Shown here: positions 47,102-56,013 of the stretch, in pieces
Layout: every line of letters starts with the position of its first letter
Position numbering within the stretch: position 1 is the first letter of the stretch
Origin: Paraburkholderia phenazinium
GTDB lineage: Bacteria; Pseudomonadota; Gammaproteobacteria; Burkholderiales; Burkholderiaceae
Length of the DNA stretch: 64,000 nucleotides
NCBI RefSeq assembly: GCF_900141745.1
Contig: NZ_FSRM01000001.1
Location: 3,410,001-3,474,000, forward strand
Reading direction: 5' to 3'
The notes under the pieces: model-generated
Told to the model about the DNA's origin: nothing
Seen by the model: the letters and a program-made list of their open reading frames with translations, nothing else
Databases searched by the model: none
Position numbers and translations under genes: made by a program

Positions 47102-48729
47102 TAGCGTGTCTCCCCGGCTTGAGCGGTGCGCGGGCTCGTCTGCGCGCCATGGTGCACCGGGCAGCCGCCCGCGGCTGCGTTGCGCGAGCCGCGCGGAACA
47201 TCCGGGGCCGCTGCGAGCTTCTCGTACAGGGTCCGGTAGCTGTCGGTCATCTGCGCCTTCGTGTAATAGCGGCGCACCCGTGCGAGGCCAGCCTGCTGCG
47301 CGGCCTGCCAGCGGGCGTCGTCGTTCAGCAGCGCCACCACGGCCTGCGCGAAGGCGGCCGGATTGGCGATCTGCACCACTGCGCCCGCACTGCCGAGCGC
47401 GCGGTCTTCCGCATCGAGTCCTTCGATCATCTGGCGGCATGCGCCGACATCGGTCGTGATGGACGGAATACCGGCTGCAAACCCTTCCAGCACGACCAGT
47501 GGCAACGCCTCGCTGATCGACGTGAGGGCGATGACGTCGATTTTCGGCAGCACATCGTCGATGCGCTGAAAGCCGAGAAACTTCACGTTTGCGGCCAGCC
47601 CCAGACTCTCCACCAGCGCACGGCATTCGAGCGCGTAACCCGGATCTTCTTCTTCCGGCCCGATGATCCAGCCTTCGATCTCGGGCATGCTGCGGGAGGC
47701 CACGAACATGGCGCGAATAAACGTCTTGATGTCCTTGATCGGCACCACCCGGCCGATCAGCGCGACCACCTTGTGCGGCCCTGCCTTGCGCTGCTCGACA
47801 AGCGGTGCAAGGCCGTCGACGTCCACGCCATTCGGAATGCTGCGGGTGCGCTCGGCAACCGCGCCGTCTGCGACCTGGCGCAAGCGGTTCGTTTCGTACA
47901 GGGCGACGATGTCGTCGGCGGCGTCGTACGCGAGCTTGCCGATCGCCTCGAAAAAGCGCACCCAGAGTTCGCGGAAATAACTGATACGCGAGATGTCACG
48001 CTCGAATGCGCCGCGATTGTCGCGAATCCACTGACTCTGCAACAGATCGATCTTGCGCTCTTTCGTGTAGATACCGTGCTCGGAAATCAGCAGCGGCCGC
48101 CCCGTGCGGTAGTGCAGCAGCGCACCGAGAAAGCCTGCGTATCCCGTCGAAATCGTGTGATAGACCTTCGCCGGTATCAGCTTCTCAGCGACGTTCGCGA
48201 GTAACCACAACGGCTTGTGCATGATCCGCACGGTCCAGAAGTAGTCGGTAAACGACGGGTCGGTGCAGTGCTTTTCGTACTGCTCGACGATGAACTCCCA
48301 CGACTGGCGGCTCGCCAGAAACTGCGCTTCGTTGAGCGCGCCGTGTTCGCCGAGCGTCGGCACCATCTCGGCCATCAGCTTGCCCACATCCGCACCGCGC
48401 ACGTCGCGCAAAGCCGCGTGCAACTCGGCCGACTTCGCAAACGCCGCGGCGTCGCCTTCAATCTCGCGCGGCCGGCTGGCGTCTACGGAAGCCGTCTCAT
48501 ACAGGTAATGGGTCTCGAAGTGCACGACGTTGTCGGGCAACTTGTAGGCCGCACCGTGATAGTCCTGCTCGCGGCTGCCGATAAAGACAATCGCAAAGCG
48601 CGTCTGCGGGTACGCGCGCAGCATTTCGTTGACCCAGCTCGACACCCCGCCCCGCACAAACGGGAAGGTGCCTTCCAGCAGCAGGCAGACATCGGCATCG
48701 GCGGCACGCCGCATCAAGGACTCTTTCAT
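47101..48729 (-). CDS. pelF: Pel glycosyltransferase PelF
   Basis: A 542-residue GT4 glycosyltransferase, the cytosolic polymerase of Pel, using a UDP-sugar donor. Seen: LLLEGTFPFVRGGVSSWVNEML near the N terminus (PelF signature), ISEHGIYTKERKIDL, IGRVVPIKDIKTFI donor-site strand, and TSISEALPLVVLEGFAAG, the GT4 E-x7-E motif. The start at 48729 overlaps the pelE stop as ATGA. The C-terminal 40 residues beyond the GT4 fold are low-complexity. Confidence 0.95.
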   Translation of the reverse strand: MKESLMRRAADADVCLLLEGTFPFVRGGVSSWVNEMLRAYPQTRFAIVFIGSREQDYHGAAYKLPDNVVHFETHYLYETASVDASRPREIEGDAAAFAKSAELHAALRDVRGADVGKLMAEMVPTLGEHGALNEAQFLASRQSWEFIVEQYEKHCTDPSFTDYFWTVRIMHKPLWLLANVAEKLIPAKVYHTISTGYAGFLGALLHYRTGRPLLISEHGIYTKERKIDLLQSQWIRDNRGAFERDISRISYFRELWVRFFEAIGKLAYDAADDIVALYETNRLRQVADGAVAERTRSIPNGVDVDGLAPLVEQRKAGPHKVVALIGRVVPIKDIKTFIRAMFVASRSMPEIEGWIIGPEEEDPGYALECRALVESLGLAANVKFLGFQRIDDVLPKIDVIALTSISEALPLVVLEGFAAGIPSITTDVGACRQMIEGLDAEDRALGSAGAVVQIANPAAFAQAVVALLNDDARWQAAQQAGLARVRRYYTKAQMTDSYRTLYEKLAAAPDVPRGSRNAAAGGCPVHHGAQTSPRTAQAGETR

Positions 48730-49739
48730 GATGACCAGTAAGTCACAGCAGGTTTGAGCGTCGGCAGCGCTGCGGCATTGCCGAGCGTCGCGAGCCATTG
48801 ACTGGTTTGAGCGTAGTCGCCGCGCAGGAACGCCACTTCGGCGAGCCAGGGCGTCAGGCGTTCACGCGGAAAGCCCAGTTCGAGGGCGCGTTCCATGTAC
48901 TGTCCCGCTTCATCGGGGCGGCCCTCGGCAAGCGCGAGGCGGCCGCGAATCAGCCACAGCGCCGCGTCCTTGTCGTCGGTAGCGAGCGCGTCGCGTGCGT
49001 AGCGGTCGGCCTGCTCGAGCGTATGGCGATACACCGCGCCCTGCACGAGGTTCTGATAGACCAGCTCGAAATACAGTTCGGCGAGGCGCCGGTTGATCGC
49101 ATGGCGCTCGCTGTCGTCCTTCGCCTGTTCGAGGGCTTTAGCGGTCGTGAAGATCTTCTGCATGATCTCGTTCTCGGCCTGGTCCAGCGTGCCGTAAGCA
49201 ATCAGACGCACGTCCTCGATCGGATCGGCCAGCAGATCGCGCAACAGTGTGCCCGTGGTGCGGGTGGGCATGCTCTGGATTGCGACGAGTGCGGTAAGCC
49301 GGTCGGTCGAAGAGACCTGCGTGTTGATCAGGCGCGCCTGCAGCCGGGCTCCGCCACCGTGCGAAACGCGCGAGACGAGGTAGCTGACGAATTCAGGGCG
49401 CGGCACATCGGTCAGTTGATCGCTGTCTCTCGTGCCCGGGAACCACGCTGCCCAGATACAGCTTGCCAGCAGGACGAGGCCGGCGCCGAGCGGCACGAAC
49501 GTGCACAGCACCCACAGCAGCAGGAGCGTCCAGAAGCGCGGCTCGCGGTAACGCGACGGCAGCATCACGCGCAGCAGCAGCGCCTGCACGAGCGCAACCA
49601 GCGCCTGCGCGACAAAGCCGGCCAGCAGCGGATCGACGCCCGCAGGTGCGCGCAGGAAGCTCAGGTACGCGAAGTATTCCACCAGCACATAGCCGGCGAA
49701 CGACAGCACGTTGACGAGGGCGGAAATGAGCTTAGACAT
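48726..49739 (-). CDS. pelE: Pel inner-membrane TPR protein PelE
   Basis: A 337-residue protein with N-terminal membrane segments (residues about 5-25, 35-60, 67-95) and a cytosolic helical repeat (TPR-like) C-terminal half, including LWLIRGRLALAEGRPDEAGQYMERALELG. PelE bridges PelD to PelF/PelG in the inner-membrane complex. It overlaps pelD by 8 bp and pelF by 4 bp. Sequence is less conserved than its neighbours, so the name rests partly on position and architecture. Confidence 0.9.
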   Translation of the reverse strand: MSKLISALVNVLSFAGYVLVEYFAYLSFLRAPAGVDPLLAGFVAQALVALVQALLLRVMLPSRYREPRFWTLLLLWVLCTFVPLGAGLVLLASCIWAAWFPGTRDSDQLTDVPRPEFVSYLVSRVSHGGGARLQARLINTQVSSTDRLTALVAIQSMPTRTTGTLLRDLLADPIEDVRLIAYGTLDQAENEIMQKIFTTAKALEQAKDDSERHAINRRLAELYFELVYQNLVQGAVYRHTLEQADRYARDALATDDKDAALWLIRGRLALAEGRPDEAGQYMERALELGFPRERLTPWLAEVAFLRGDYAQTSQWLATLGNAAALPTLKPAVTYWSS

Positions 49740-51156
49740 CGAGGCCGCTACGCTTGAGAAGGCGCTGCAGCGCCGGACCGGGATCCATGGTGCCCAGATG
49801 CAGCGTATGCACGCCGACGCGGGCGCTCTCCAGATTCAGGTTGAACTGGGCCGAGAGGCTGCCTTCGATACGGGCGAGATAACCGTCGATGCCGGTCGTG
49901 TCCGTTGCAGGCATGAGGTTGACCAGCACCGACTGCGACGCCGTTTGCACCGGCCACATCAGGTCGAGCGCACGACGGCGGCGAATCACGTGTTCGAACA
50001 GCGAGTCGCCCGCTTCGTCGCGCGGGAACGCCAACGCGACCATCGACGAAGCGATTCCGGCGTCGCGCTGCAGACGCGTCAGGCGTCCAAGGTCGAGCGC
50101 GAAATCGTACGGACAGCCAGGCACAGCGGCAAGGATGCCCTGCACGAGGCCCGAGTGCTCCACGCCGTCCGCGTAATAGCCGAGCAGCACCAGCAGCAGT
50201 TGCAGGTTATCGAAGTTCAGCGACAGGAACGGCATGCGCTTGATCACCAGCACCGCCAGCAACTGGCCGTCGGCGCTGACAAGAGGCGCGCACACCAGGT
50301 ATTGCGACTGGGCGACGGGGATATCCTCGCTTTTCAGATGCGCGACGCTCATCGTGCTGATAGCGTGCGTGACAAGCTCGTCGTCCGGCGCGAGCGCGAA
50401 GTCATCGCCCACGCGGGCAGCAGCCTCGCGGCCGACCTGGCCGTTGCGCACCGGGAACAGCGCCGCGACTTCGATCTGGCATACCTGGGCGACAAATTCG
50501 AGCAGACCATGCGCGCCCGGCAACGCGCGCAACGAAGCAGGAGGTGTGACGGTGTCCTGAGCACCGCTCTCTCCCTGCACCGACAGGCGTCGCAACTCGG
50601 TAATCGAATCGCGCAGCGTGGTGGGCCGGGACAGCAGATCTTTTTCGAGCCGCTCGTGCGACAGGCGCATCAGATAGTGGCTGTTGGTGATCGCCACGAG
50701 ACGGTCGTTCAGGTAGTCATTGATGGTCGAAGCACGCGCGGCGCGATGGCCCCACGTATCGCCGAAGTGACCCGCGACGATGGTCTGCAGCAGCCCGCCG
50801 GTGAAGAACATCAGGGGCCACGGCTGGCCGTGGCTGCCGCCCAGCAGATACCATGCGCCCACCGTCATCGCGCTCGCCAGCAGTCCGAGCAACGTGCCGT
50901 AGCGCAGGGCGATCACGAACGGCGCGAACCACAACCACGGGAAACCCGAATTCAGCAGCAGCGGATCCGTACGGTCGAACGCCCAGCACAGCCCGAACAC
51001 CACGAGCATGAAGATGATCGTTTCGACAATAGCGAAGGGCCGTGTAACAGCGGGCGCGACCAGCCGACGCACGGCGCCAAGGTTGCCGAACGGGTTCGAG
51101 TGGCGCGGTTTCGACGCGGCGGCGCCGGTTTGCGCGGTAGCGGTAGCTGTATTCAC
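49732..51156 (-). CDS. pelD: c-di-GMP receptor PelD
   Basis: A 474-residue inner-membrane protein: four membrane segments (about residues 37-125), a short coiled region, a GAF domain (about 210-320) and a C-terminal degenerate GGDEF domain. The inhibitory-site motif that binds c-di-GMP is visible as Arg395-Ala-Leu-Asp398 (RxxD) within IRRRRALDLMWP. No intact GGDEF signature is present, as expected for a receptor rather than a cyclase. Binding of c-di-GMP by PelD switches on Pel synthesis in Pseudomonas. Confidence 0.94.
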   Translation of the reverse strand: MNTATATAQTGAAASKPRHSNPFGNLGAVRRLVAPAVTRPFAIVETIIFMLVVFGLCWAFDRTDPLLLNSGFPWLWFAPFVIALRYGTLLGLLASAMTVGAWYLLGGSHGQPWPLMFFTGGLLQTIVAGHFGDTWGHRAARASTINDYLNDRLVAITNSHYLMRLSHERLEKDLLSRPTTLRDSITELRRLSVQGESGAQDTVTPPASLRALPGAHGLLEFVAQVCQIEVAALFPVRNGQVGREAAARVGDDFALAPDDELVTHAISTMSVAHLKSEDIPVAQSQYLVCAPLVSADGQLLAVLVIKRMPFLSLNFDNLQLLLVLLGYYADGVEHSGLVQGILAAVPGCPYDFALDLGRLTRLQRDAGIASSMVALAFPRDEAGDSLFEHVIRRRRALDLMWPVQTASQSVLVNLMPATDTTGIDGYLARIEGSLSAQFNLNLESARVGVHTLHLGTMDPGPALQRLLKRSGLDV

Positions 51157-51205
51157 GGCGTGTTCCTCATGACGGAGCGAATTGCGGATGACGGCGTGCC
51201 GTCAC

Positions 51206-51757
51206 TCACGAATGCGCGTGCAGCGGTGCAAGCAGGCCACCGATCAGCGTCGTGGCGACACTCGAGAGACTCGAGCGGCTCCAGCCACTGCGCGTGCCCG
51301 TAGCACTCCAGACAACCTGGCCCGACGTCACGTCGATCAGCTGGAACGTAAGACCAGCCACCGGTTCGCCGTCGACACCGACCTTGTAGCGCCACTCTTC
51401 GACCGCACCGGTCAGCACGTACTTGATGTGCTGATCGCGCGCCCAGCCGAGTTGCTTCTCGCCCGTGTCGCGCTGCGCGGTGTCGAACATGGCGGTATTC
51501 GCGCCGTCGACCGGTGCAAGGCGCACGTCCGCGAAACCGTTCGCGCGCAGCACGTTCGCAGCGATCGCAGCTGCGCTGCCACCGGCGGCCGGCGTTTCGG
51601 TGAAGTTAGCCATCGACACCACCGCAACCGAATCCTGTGACGTCAAAGCCGGCATGCCGGTCTGCCGGATCGAGCTGCATGCGCCGAGCAACAGCGCGCA
51701 TGTCGCCAGCGCGGCGGACCAGCCGGCCATACGGGACCATCCTTTAGTCTTGCTCAT
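51206..51757 (-). CDS. pelC: Pel outer-membrane lipoprotein PelC
   Basis: A 183-residue lipoprotein; lipobox LLGAC with Cys27 after a short hydrophobic signal. PelC forms a dodecameric ring on the periplasmic face of the outer membrane that guides Pel to PelB. GAGGAG ribosome binding site directly upstream of the ATG. It lies 116 bp after pelB and 49 bp before pelD. Length and layout are normal for the family. Confidence 0.92.
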   Translation of the reverse strand: MSKTKGWSRMAGWSAALATCALLLGACSSIRQTGMPALTSQDSVAVVSMANFTETPAAGGSAAAIAANVLRANGFADVRLAPVDGANTAMFDTAQRDTGEKQLGWARDQHIKYVLTGAVEEWRYKVGVDGEPVAGLTFQLIDVTSGQVVWSATGTRSGWSRSSLSSVATTLIGGLLAPLHAHS

Positions 51758-51808
51758 CGAACCACTCCTCAGTTTATGTCGTCTTTCTTGCCGAATTCGT
51801 AGCTTGTG

Positions 51809-51826
51809 TCTACGTTATCTACGTTA
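51809..51826. repeat. Tandem 9 bp repeat in the pelB-pelC gap
   Basis: TCTACGTTA twice in direct succession, 52 bp before the pelC start codon in the only sizeable gap inside the pel operon. Could be an internal regulatory site or chance. Confidence 0.4.
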
Positions 51827-51873
51827 CATAAGCGTTGCGGCAACCCCGCCGCCCGCCCCCGACCTCGCCCGGA

Positions 51874-54800
51874 TCAATAAAACCAGTTGTAGCGCATACC
51901 CACCACCGTCTGCGGCGTACCCAGCCGCGACACGGACTGATGCTCGAAATACAGCGCGAGATGATCGCCGCCGAACACCGAACCCGCGAGTCCAACGCTG
52001 ACGTCAGGCCCCCACCCCTGGATCGAGTTGTGCACGATGCCGACATCGAGAAACGGCCGCCATGCATGCGTGTACTGATTGAGCAGGTCGTTGCCGAAGC
52101 CGAAGTACAGGCCATACTGCGTATAGCTCTGCGGTATGAAGTCGCTGGCGAGAGCCGGCTGCAAGGCCGCCGGCTCGAGCTGCGAAATCAGGCTGTCGGC
52201 CGAACCACTCGCACCGTAACCGCCGTGTTCGCCAACCAGACGGAACGTGTAATCGGGGTAGCCCGTGCGGATCCGGTAGCTGATTTCACCGGTTTCCAGC
52301 AGCCCGCTGCCGATGTAATCGCGCGCCTGGCTGTAGAAGCGGTCGCCTTCGACGCTACCGGTCATCGTGATTTGCTGGGTTGCGCGCCACGTGAAGTCGC
52401 CGACCAGGTTGTCCTTCATGCCGCCAATCTGGAGGAACTGGTCCTCGTCTGCGAGCTGATTGCGGCCAGCGTGCACGCCGAACTGCAGATCCGAGTTGCG
52501 GCCCGTTTCCGCTGCGAGTTGCACCGTGTAGAAACTGTCGAGCGCCTCGCGGCGGCCGATCGTCACGCTCGCCGTTGAATCCACCGTCTGCCGCTGCAGG
52601 AAAAAGCTGAGCGAGCGATCGACGGACGGAACATTGACGAGCTGGGTAATGTCCGTCGAGCGCTGGAAGTTCTGCACTTCCGTCGCGCCGATCAGGTAGT
52701 GGTCGGCGATTTTCTTGCTGCCGGCGAGCGTCTGCGCGACGTAGTCGAGCGGATGTTCGACATAGTTCACGACGCTCGCGTCGATCGACTGCGGCCAGTC
52801 GAGCGCTGTTTCGGTCAGGCGTGTATGTACGTCGTTGTTGTCGGGAGCGCCGTCGAGTCCGTCGAAGGCGAGCTGCTCTGCCCGGCCCTGCCGGTCGGTT
52901 GCCACCTCGGCGTCGATGCGATCGTCCAGCGGCAGGCGCGAGCGCTCCTGCGCGAGCAGTTGTTCCATCGCGCCGGTATCGTTTTCCGCGAGTGCGATCG
53001 TGAGACGCGCATCGGCTGGCTGAGCAAGGCGCGCCGCGTATTGCTGGGCCAGCCAGCGCTTCGCGAGCGGATTGCTCTCGTGCGACACACCCCAGGCGAT
53101 CGCTACGTCCTTGGCGACTGCATCGCGCAGGCGGTTATTCTGCGCGGTATCGATACCGGCTTCGGGCGCCGCGCCGGGCAAACCCTTGGCAGTACCGAGC
53201 AGCGAACGGCGGGCAAGCTTCACGCTCTCCGTCGACTGGGTGCCGGAGAGCAGATCGTTCAGCATGGCGGCCGAGTCGTCGCCGGTCTGGAAATCCGTCG
53301 AGAGCGTCACGCGCCGGCCACGAATGTCCGCGAGGGTTTCAGCGTCCTGGCCGGAACGGCCCCGCTGCGCGGCACGTGCCGCGCCGTGCAGTTTGGCCAA
53401 TGCCGCTTCATCCTGCTGCAGTTGCTGCCAGACCTTATGACGGATCGACCAGGCGAGATCGGGGCGGCCTGCCATTTCCTGGGCGTCGGCATACGTCATC
53501 AGCCACAGCGGATCCCGCGACAACGACGCGGATTCGCGCCGCAGATAGTCGAGCGCGCGCACCGGACGGTTCAGGCGCATCTCGGCGGCCGCGTACGGTT
53601 CCCATAACGCAGCACTCCTGTCTTCCGTGCCACGCCAGCGTTTCAAGGTCGCATCCAGCTGCGCGTCGGTGCCGTAGTCGACCAGGGTCCACAAATAGGC
53701 CGCGCGCAGGTCCGAAGTCGCACCCGGCAGATTGACCGCGTGCTTCAGATCGTCGAGCGCCTTCTCGGGCTGGTCGGTCAGGCGATAGTATTCGGCGCGC
53801 ACACCGAGTACGCCGGGCGACTGCAGCGCTTCGTCGCGCTCCTGCTCCGTGAGGCTCGCCAGCAGCGCGGCCACACGGTCGAGCGCCTGTGCGTCGGTGT
53901 AGTAGTAGATCGCGTTTTGCAGCGCACGCGGCGAATGATCGCGGCGGTACTGCAACTCGGCAACCCGTGCTGCATCGATCGGATACGGATCGAAGAAGTA
54001 CGTCATGTCACCAAGGTCTTCCGGCGTGCTGTCACCGCCCGCGAGCAGGTGACGGTACGCTTCGCTCGCCTCGGCGTCACGCTGCAACAGGCGTGCGAGT
54101 TCGGCGTAGTTGCGCCAGTAGTCGGTATCGCTGTCTTTCGCATTGCCGCGTGCGCTTTGCAGTGCTGCGAACGAGGCCTCGTAATTACCCTCGCGATACA
54201 GCACGCTCGCCGTACGCAGCGCAGCGCCCGCGTTGCCGGGATCGCGCGACTGCACGGCGCGGTACGCCGCGAGCGCCTGATCGTCGTGGCCCGCGCGTTC
54301 GGCGAGCGCGCCGATGCGCTGATCGATTGCATCGGCGTTGTGTCCGCGCGGCAAGCCTCGCAAAAACGCGAGGCCGTCGTCCGGCCGGCCGAGCCGCTCG
54401 TAAGTCGCGATCACGTTGTCGACCAGCTTCAGATCGTCGGGCGACGCCTGGGACGCGTGAACGAGGGCCGCAAGATACGCGTTGTCGTCGTCGAGCATCG
54501 GTGCGATGCGCAGGACGTTTTGCCAACCTACAGGGTCGTTCGACAGTCTTGCGTAGTCGAGCCAGGCATTCAACGCGAGCGACGGATTGCGGTCCCACTC
54601 GGCGGTCTGCGCGAGACGCTTCGTCCACAGGACCGAGCGCGGATCCCGCTGGACCTGCTGCTGGGCGATTTTCTCGGCATTTGCAAGGTCACCCGATTCG
54701 ACGAACGACTGGAATACGAGGTCGGCTACCTTCGGATCCTTGCCGCCGCCCGGCGCGGTGCCGTCGGAGGCCGGTGCGGGCGCCGCGGCGGGTGCCGGGT

Positions 54801-56013
54801 CGGCTGGCGCAACGGGCTTGGGACTGGCCGGCGCGGCGGGTGCCGGGCTGGGTGTCGCGGCGGCTGCCAGCGTAGCCGTAACGGCGGGCGCTGGGCTCGG
54901 CGCCGCAACGGGCTTCGTGCCCGGCGCCGGCGTGGGCACCGGGTTTGCACCCGTGCTCGCGGCAACCCGGATCACGCCCCACCACTCCGTCGCCTTGCGC
55001 ATGCTCACCGAGGCGAAACCATGGTGCGTCGGCAGCGGACCATCCATATAGGCATACGCCGACTGCGGCGTGTCTTGCGACACGTCTCGCTCCCCACCCT
55101 GCGGAGCGTCGGATGCGATTGCAGCCGTACCATCCTGTGCCAGAGCCGTGTCAGGCCCGGATGGCTGCGCCTGCGCGTAGCGCGCGAGCATCTTCGCGTA
55201 GTAATCGACGCGATCGGGCCGGTTGGCGGCGCGCGCGAGATTGAGCAACACGACCAGGGTTGCCGGATCGGTATCGAGCGCGCCGAGATGTTGATCGGCA
55301 GCCGTCAGCGCCTCGTTCAACAGATTGCCTGACTGCAGCGTGCGGATCGCCGCAATGAAACAGCGCCGCTGTTCTTCGCGCGTCTTCGCCGCGGCCTGCT
55401 GGCGGAACCAGGCATCGGCCCCAGCGCGGTAGTCGCCCGTCTGAATGGCGTAGCGTGTGATCTGCGTATCCCAACCGTTGCGCCCGCCCGGGTCGCCCGC
55501 CGAAAGACGCGTGTAGAGTTGCAACGCCAGATCGGGCAAACCAACCGCGGCGCAACGCTGCGCCAGCCATTCGAGATCCTTCGGCGCCCACGGCAAGCGC
55601 GCGGCCTGCGTCAACTGCGCACGCAGATTCGCAAGCGCGGCTTCGCGGCGGGGGTCGTCCTCGGGAATCGCAAACGTACGCTGTTCGGCGATCGACAGCC
55701 GCAGCATCATCGCGGCAAGCCGCATGTGAGTCGAACCGAGCGCCTCCATCCGCCGGGCTACCCGGGCGGCGTCGTCCATCCGCCCGAGCGACGTGTACTG
55801 CGCACCCAGCAGCGAGAGGAATTCCTCGTTGTTCGGCTGGACCTTCGACCAGGCTTCGAGGTAGGCAGCACTCAGATCGCTCGGCGCGCCTACTGATGCC
55901 AGCCGTTGCTGCAGGCCACCGCGCGGCGACGACGCGATCATCGTCAGCGGCACCACTGCAGCAAGCAGCAGGACGAGCTTGGTCGGAGCGATACGCGGAC
56001 GCTCAGCGCGCAC
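51874..56013 (-). CDS. pelB: Pel outer-membrane export porin PelB (TPR plus beta-barrel)
   Basis: A 1379-residue protein: a membrane segment near residues 11-28, then tetratricopeptide-type helical repeats through most of its length (for example LDDLKHAVNLPGATSDLRAAYLW), and a C-terminal outer-membrane beta-barrel from about residue 1130 to the terminal aromatic residue (NWFY). It is the secretin-like pore through which Pel leaves the cell and its TPRs bind PelA. Somewhat longer than the Pseudomonas protein; part of the excess is a Pro/Ala linker at about 350-425. It overlaps pelA by 11 bp. Confidence 0.95.
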   Translation of the reverse strand: MRAERPRIAPTKLVLLLAAVVPLTMIASSPRGGLQQRLASVGAPSDLSAAYLEAWSKVQPNNEEFLSLLGAQYTSLGRMDDAARVARRMEALGSTHMRLAAMMLRLSIAEQRTFAIPEDDPRREAALANLRAQLTQAARLPWAPKDLEWLAQRCAAVGLPDLALQLYTRLSAGDPGGRNGWDTQITRYAIQTGDYRAGADAWFRQQAAAKTREEQRRCFIAAIRTLQSGNLLNEALTAADQHLGALDTDPATLVVLLNLARAANRPDRVDYYAKMLARYAQAQPSGPDTALAQDGTAAIASDAPQGGERDVSQDTPQSAYAYMDGPLPTHHGFASVSMRKATEWWGVIRVAASTGANPVPTPAPGTKPVAAPSPAPAVTATLAAAATPSPAPAAPASPKPVAPADPAPAAAPAPASDGTAPGGGKDPKVADLVFQSFVESGDLANAEKIAQQQVQRDPRSVLWTKRLAQTAEWDRNPSLALNAWLDYARLSNDPVGWQNVLRIAPMLDDDNAYLAALVHASQASPDDLKLVDNVIATYERLGRPDDGLAFLRGLPRGHNADAIDQRIGALAERAGHDDQALAAYRAVQSRDPGNAGAALRTASVLYREGNYEASFAALQSARGNAKDSDTDYWRNYAELARLLQRDAEASEAYRHLLAGGDSTPEDLGDMTYFFDPYPIDAARVAELQYRRDHSPRALQNAIYYYTDAQALDRVAALLASLTEQERDEALQSPGVLGVRAEYYRLTDQPEKALDDLKHAVNLPGATSDLRAAYLWTLVDYGTDAQLDATLKRWRGTEDRSAALWEPYAAAEMRLNRPVRALDYLRRESASLSRDPLWLMTYADAQEMAGRPDLAWSIRHKVWQQLQQDEAALAKLHGAARAAQRGRSGQDAETLADIRGRRVTLSTDFQTGDDSAAMLNDLLSGTQSTESVKLARRSLLGTAKGLPGAAPEAGIDTAQNNRLRDAVAKDVAIAWGVSHESNPLAKRWLAQQYAARLAQPADARLTIALAENDTGAMEQLLAQERSRLPLDDRIDAEVATDRQGRAEQLAFDGLDGAPDNNDVHTRLTETALDWPQSIDASVVNYVEHPLDYVAQTLAGSKKIADHYLIGATEVQNFQRSTDITQLVNVPSVDRSLSFFLQRQTVDSTASVTIGRREALDSFYTVQLAAETGRNSDLQFGVHAGRNQLADEDQFLQIGGMKDNLVGDFTWRATQQITMTGSVEGDRFYSQARDYIGSGLLETGEISYRIRTGYPDYTFRLVGEHGGYGASGSADSLISQLEPAALQPALASDFIPQSYTQYGLYFGFGNDLLNQYTHAWRPFLDVGIVHNSIQGWGPDVSVGLAGSVFGGDHLALYFEHQSVSRLGTPQTVVGMRYNWFY

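Noticed and set aside
45728-47626. PelG as a 632-residue protein starting upstream at 47626
   Set aside because: The extra 175 residues overlap pelF out of frame and are Arg-rich noise; the conserved PelG start at 47101 forms TAATG with the pelF stop.
49711-51303. A 530-codon plus-strand frame opposite pelD
   Set aside because: Shadow of pelD codon usage; composition is Arg/Gln/His-rich without motifs.
53740-55332. A 530-codon plus-strand frame opposite pelB
   Set aside because: Antisense shadow of pelB; low-complexity Arg/Gly-rich product.
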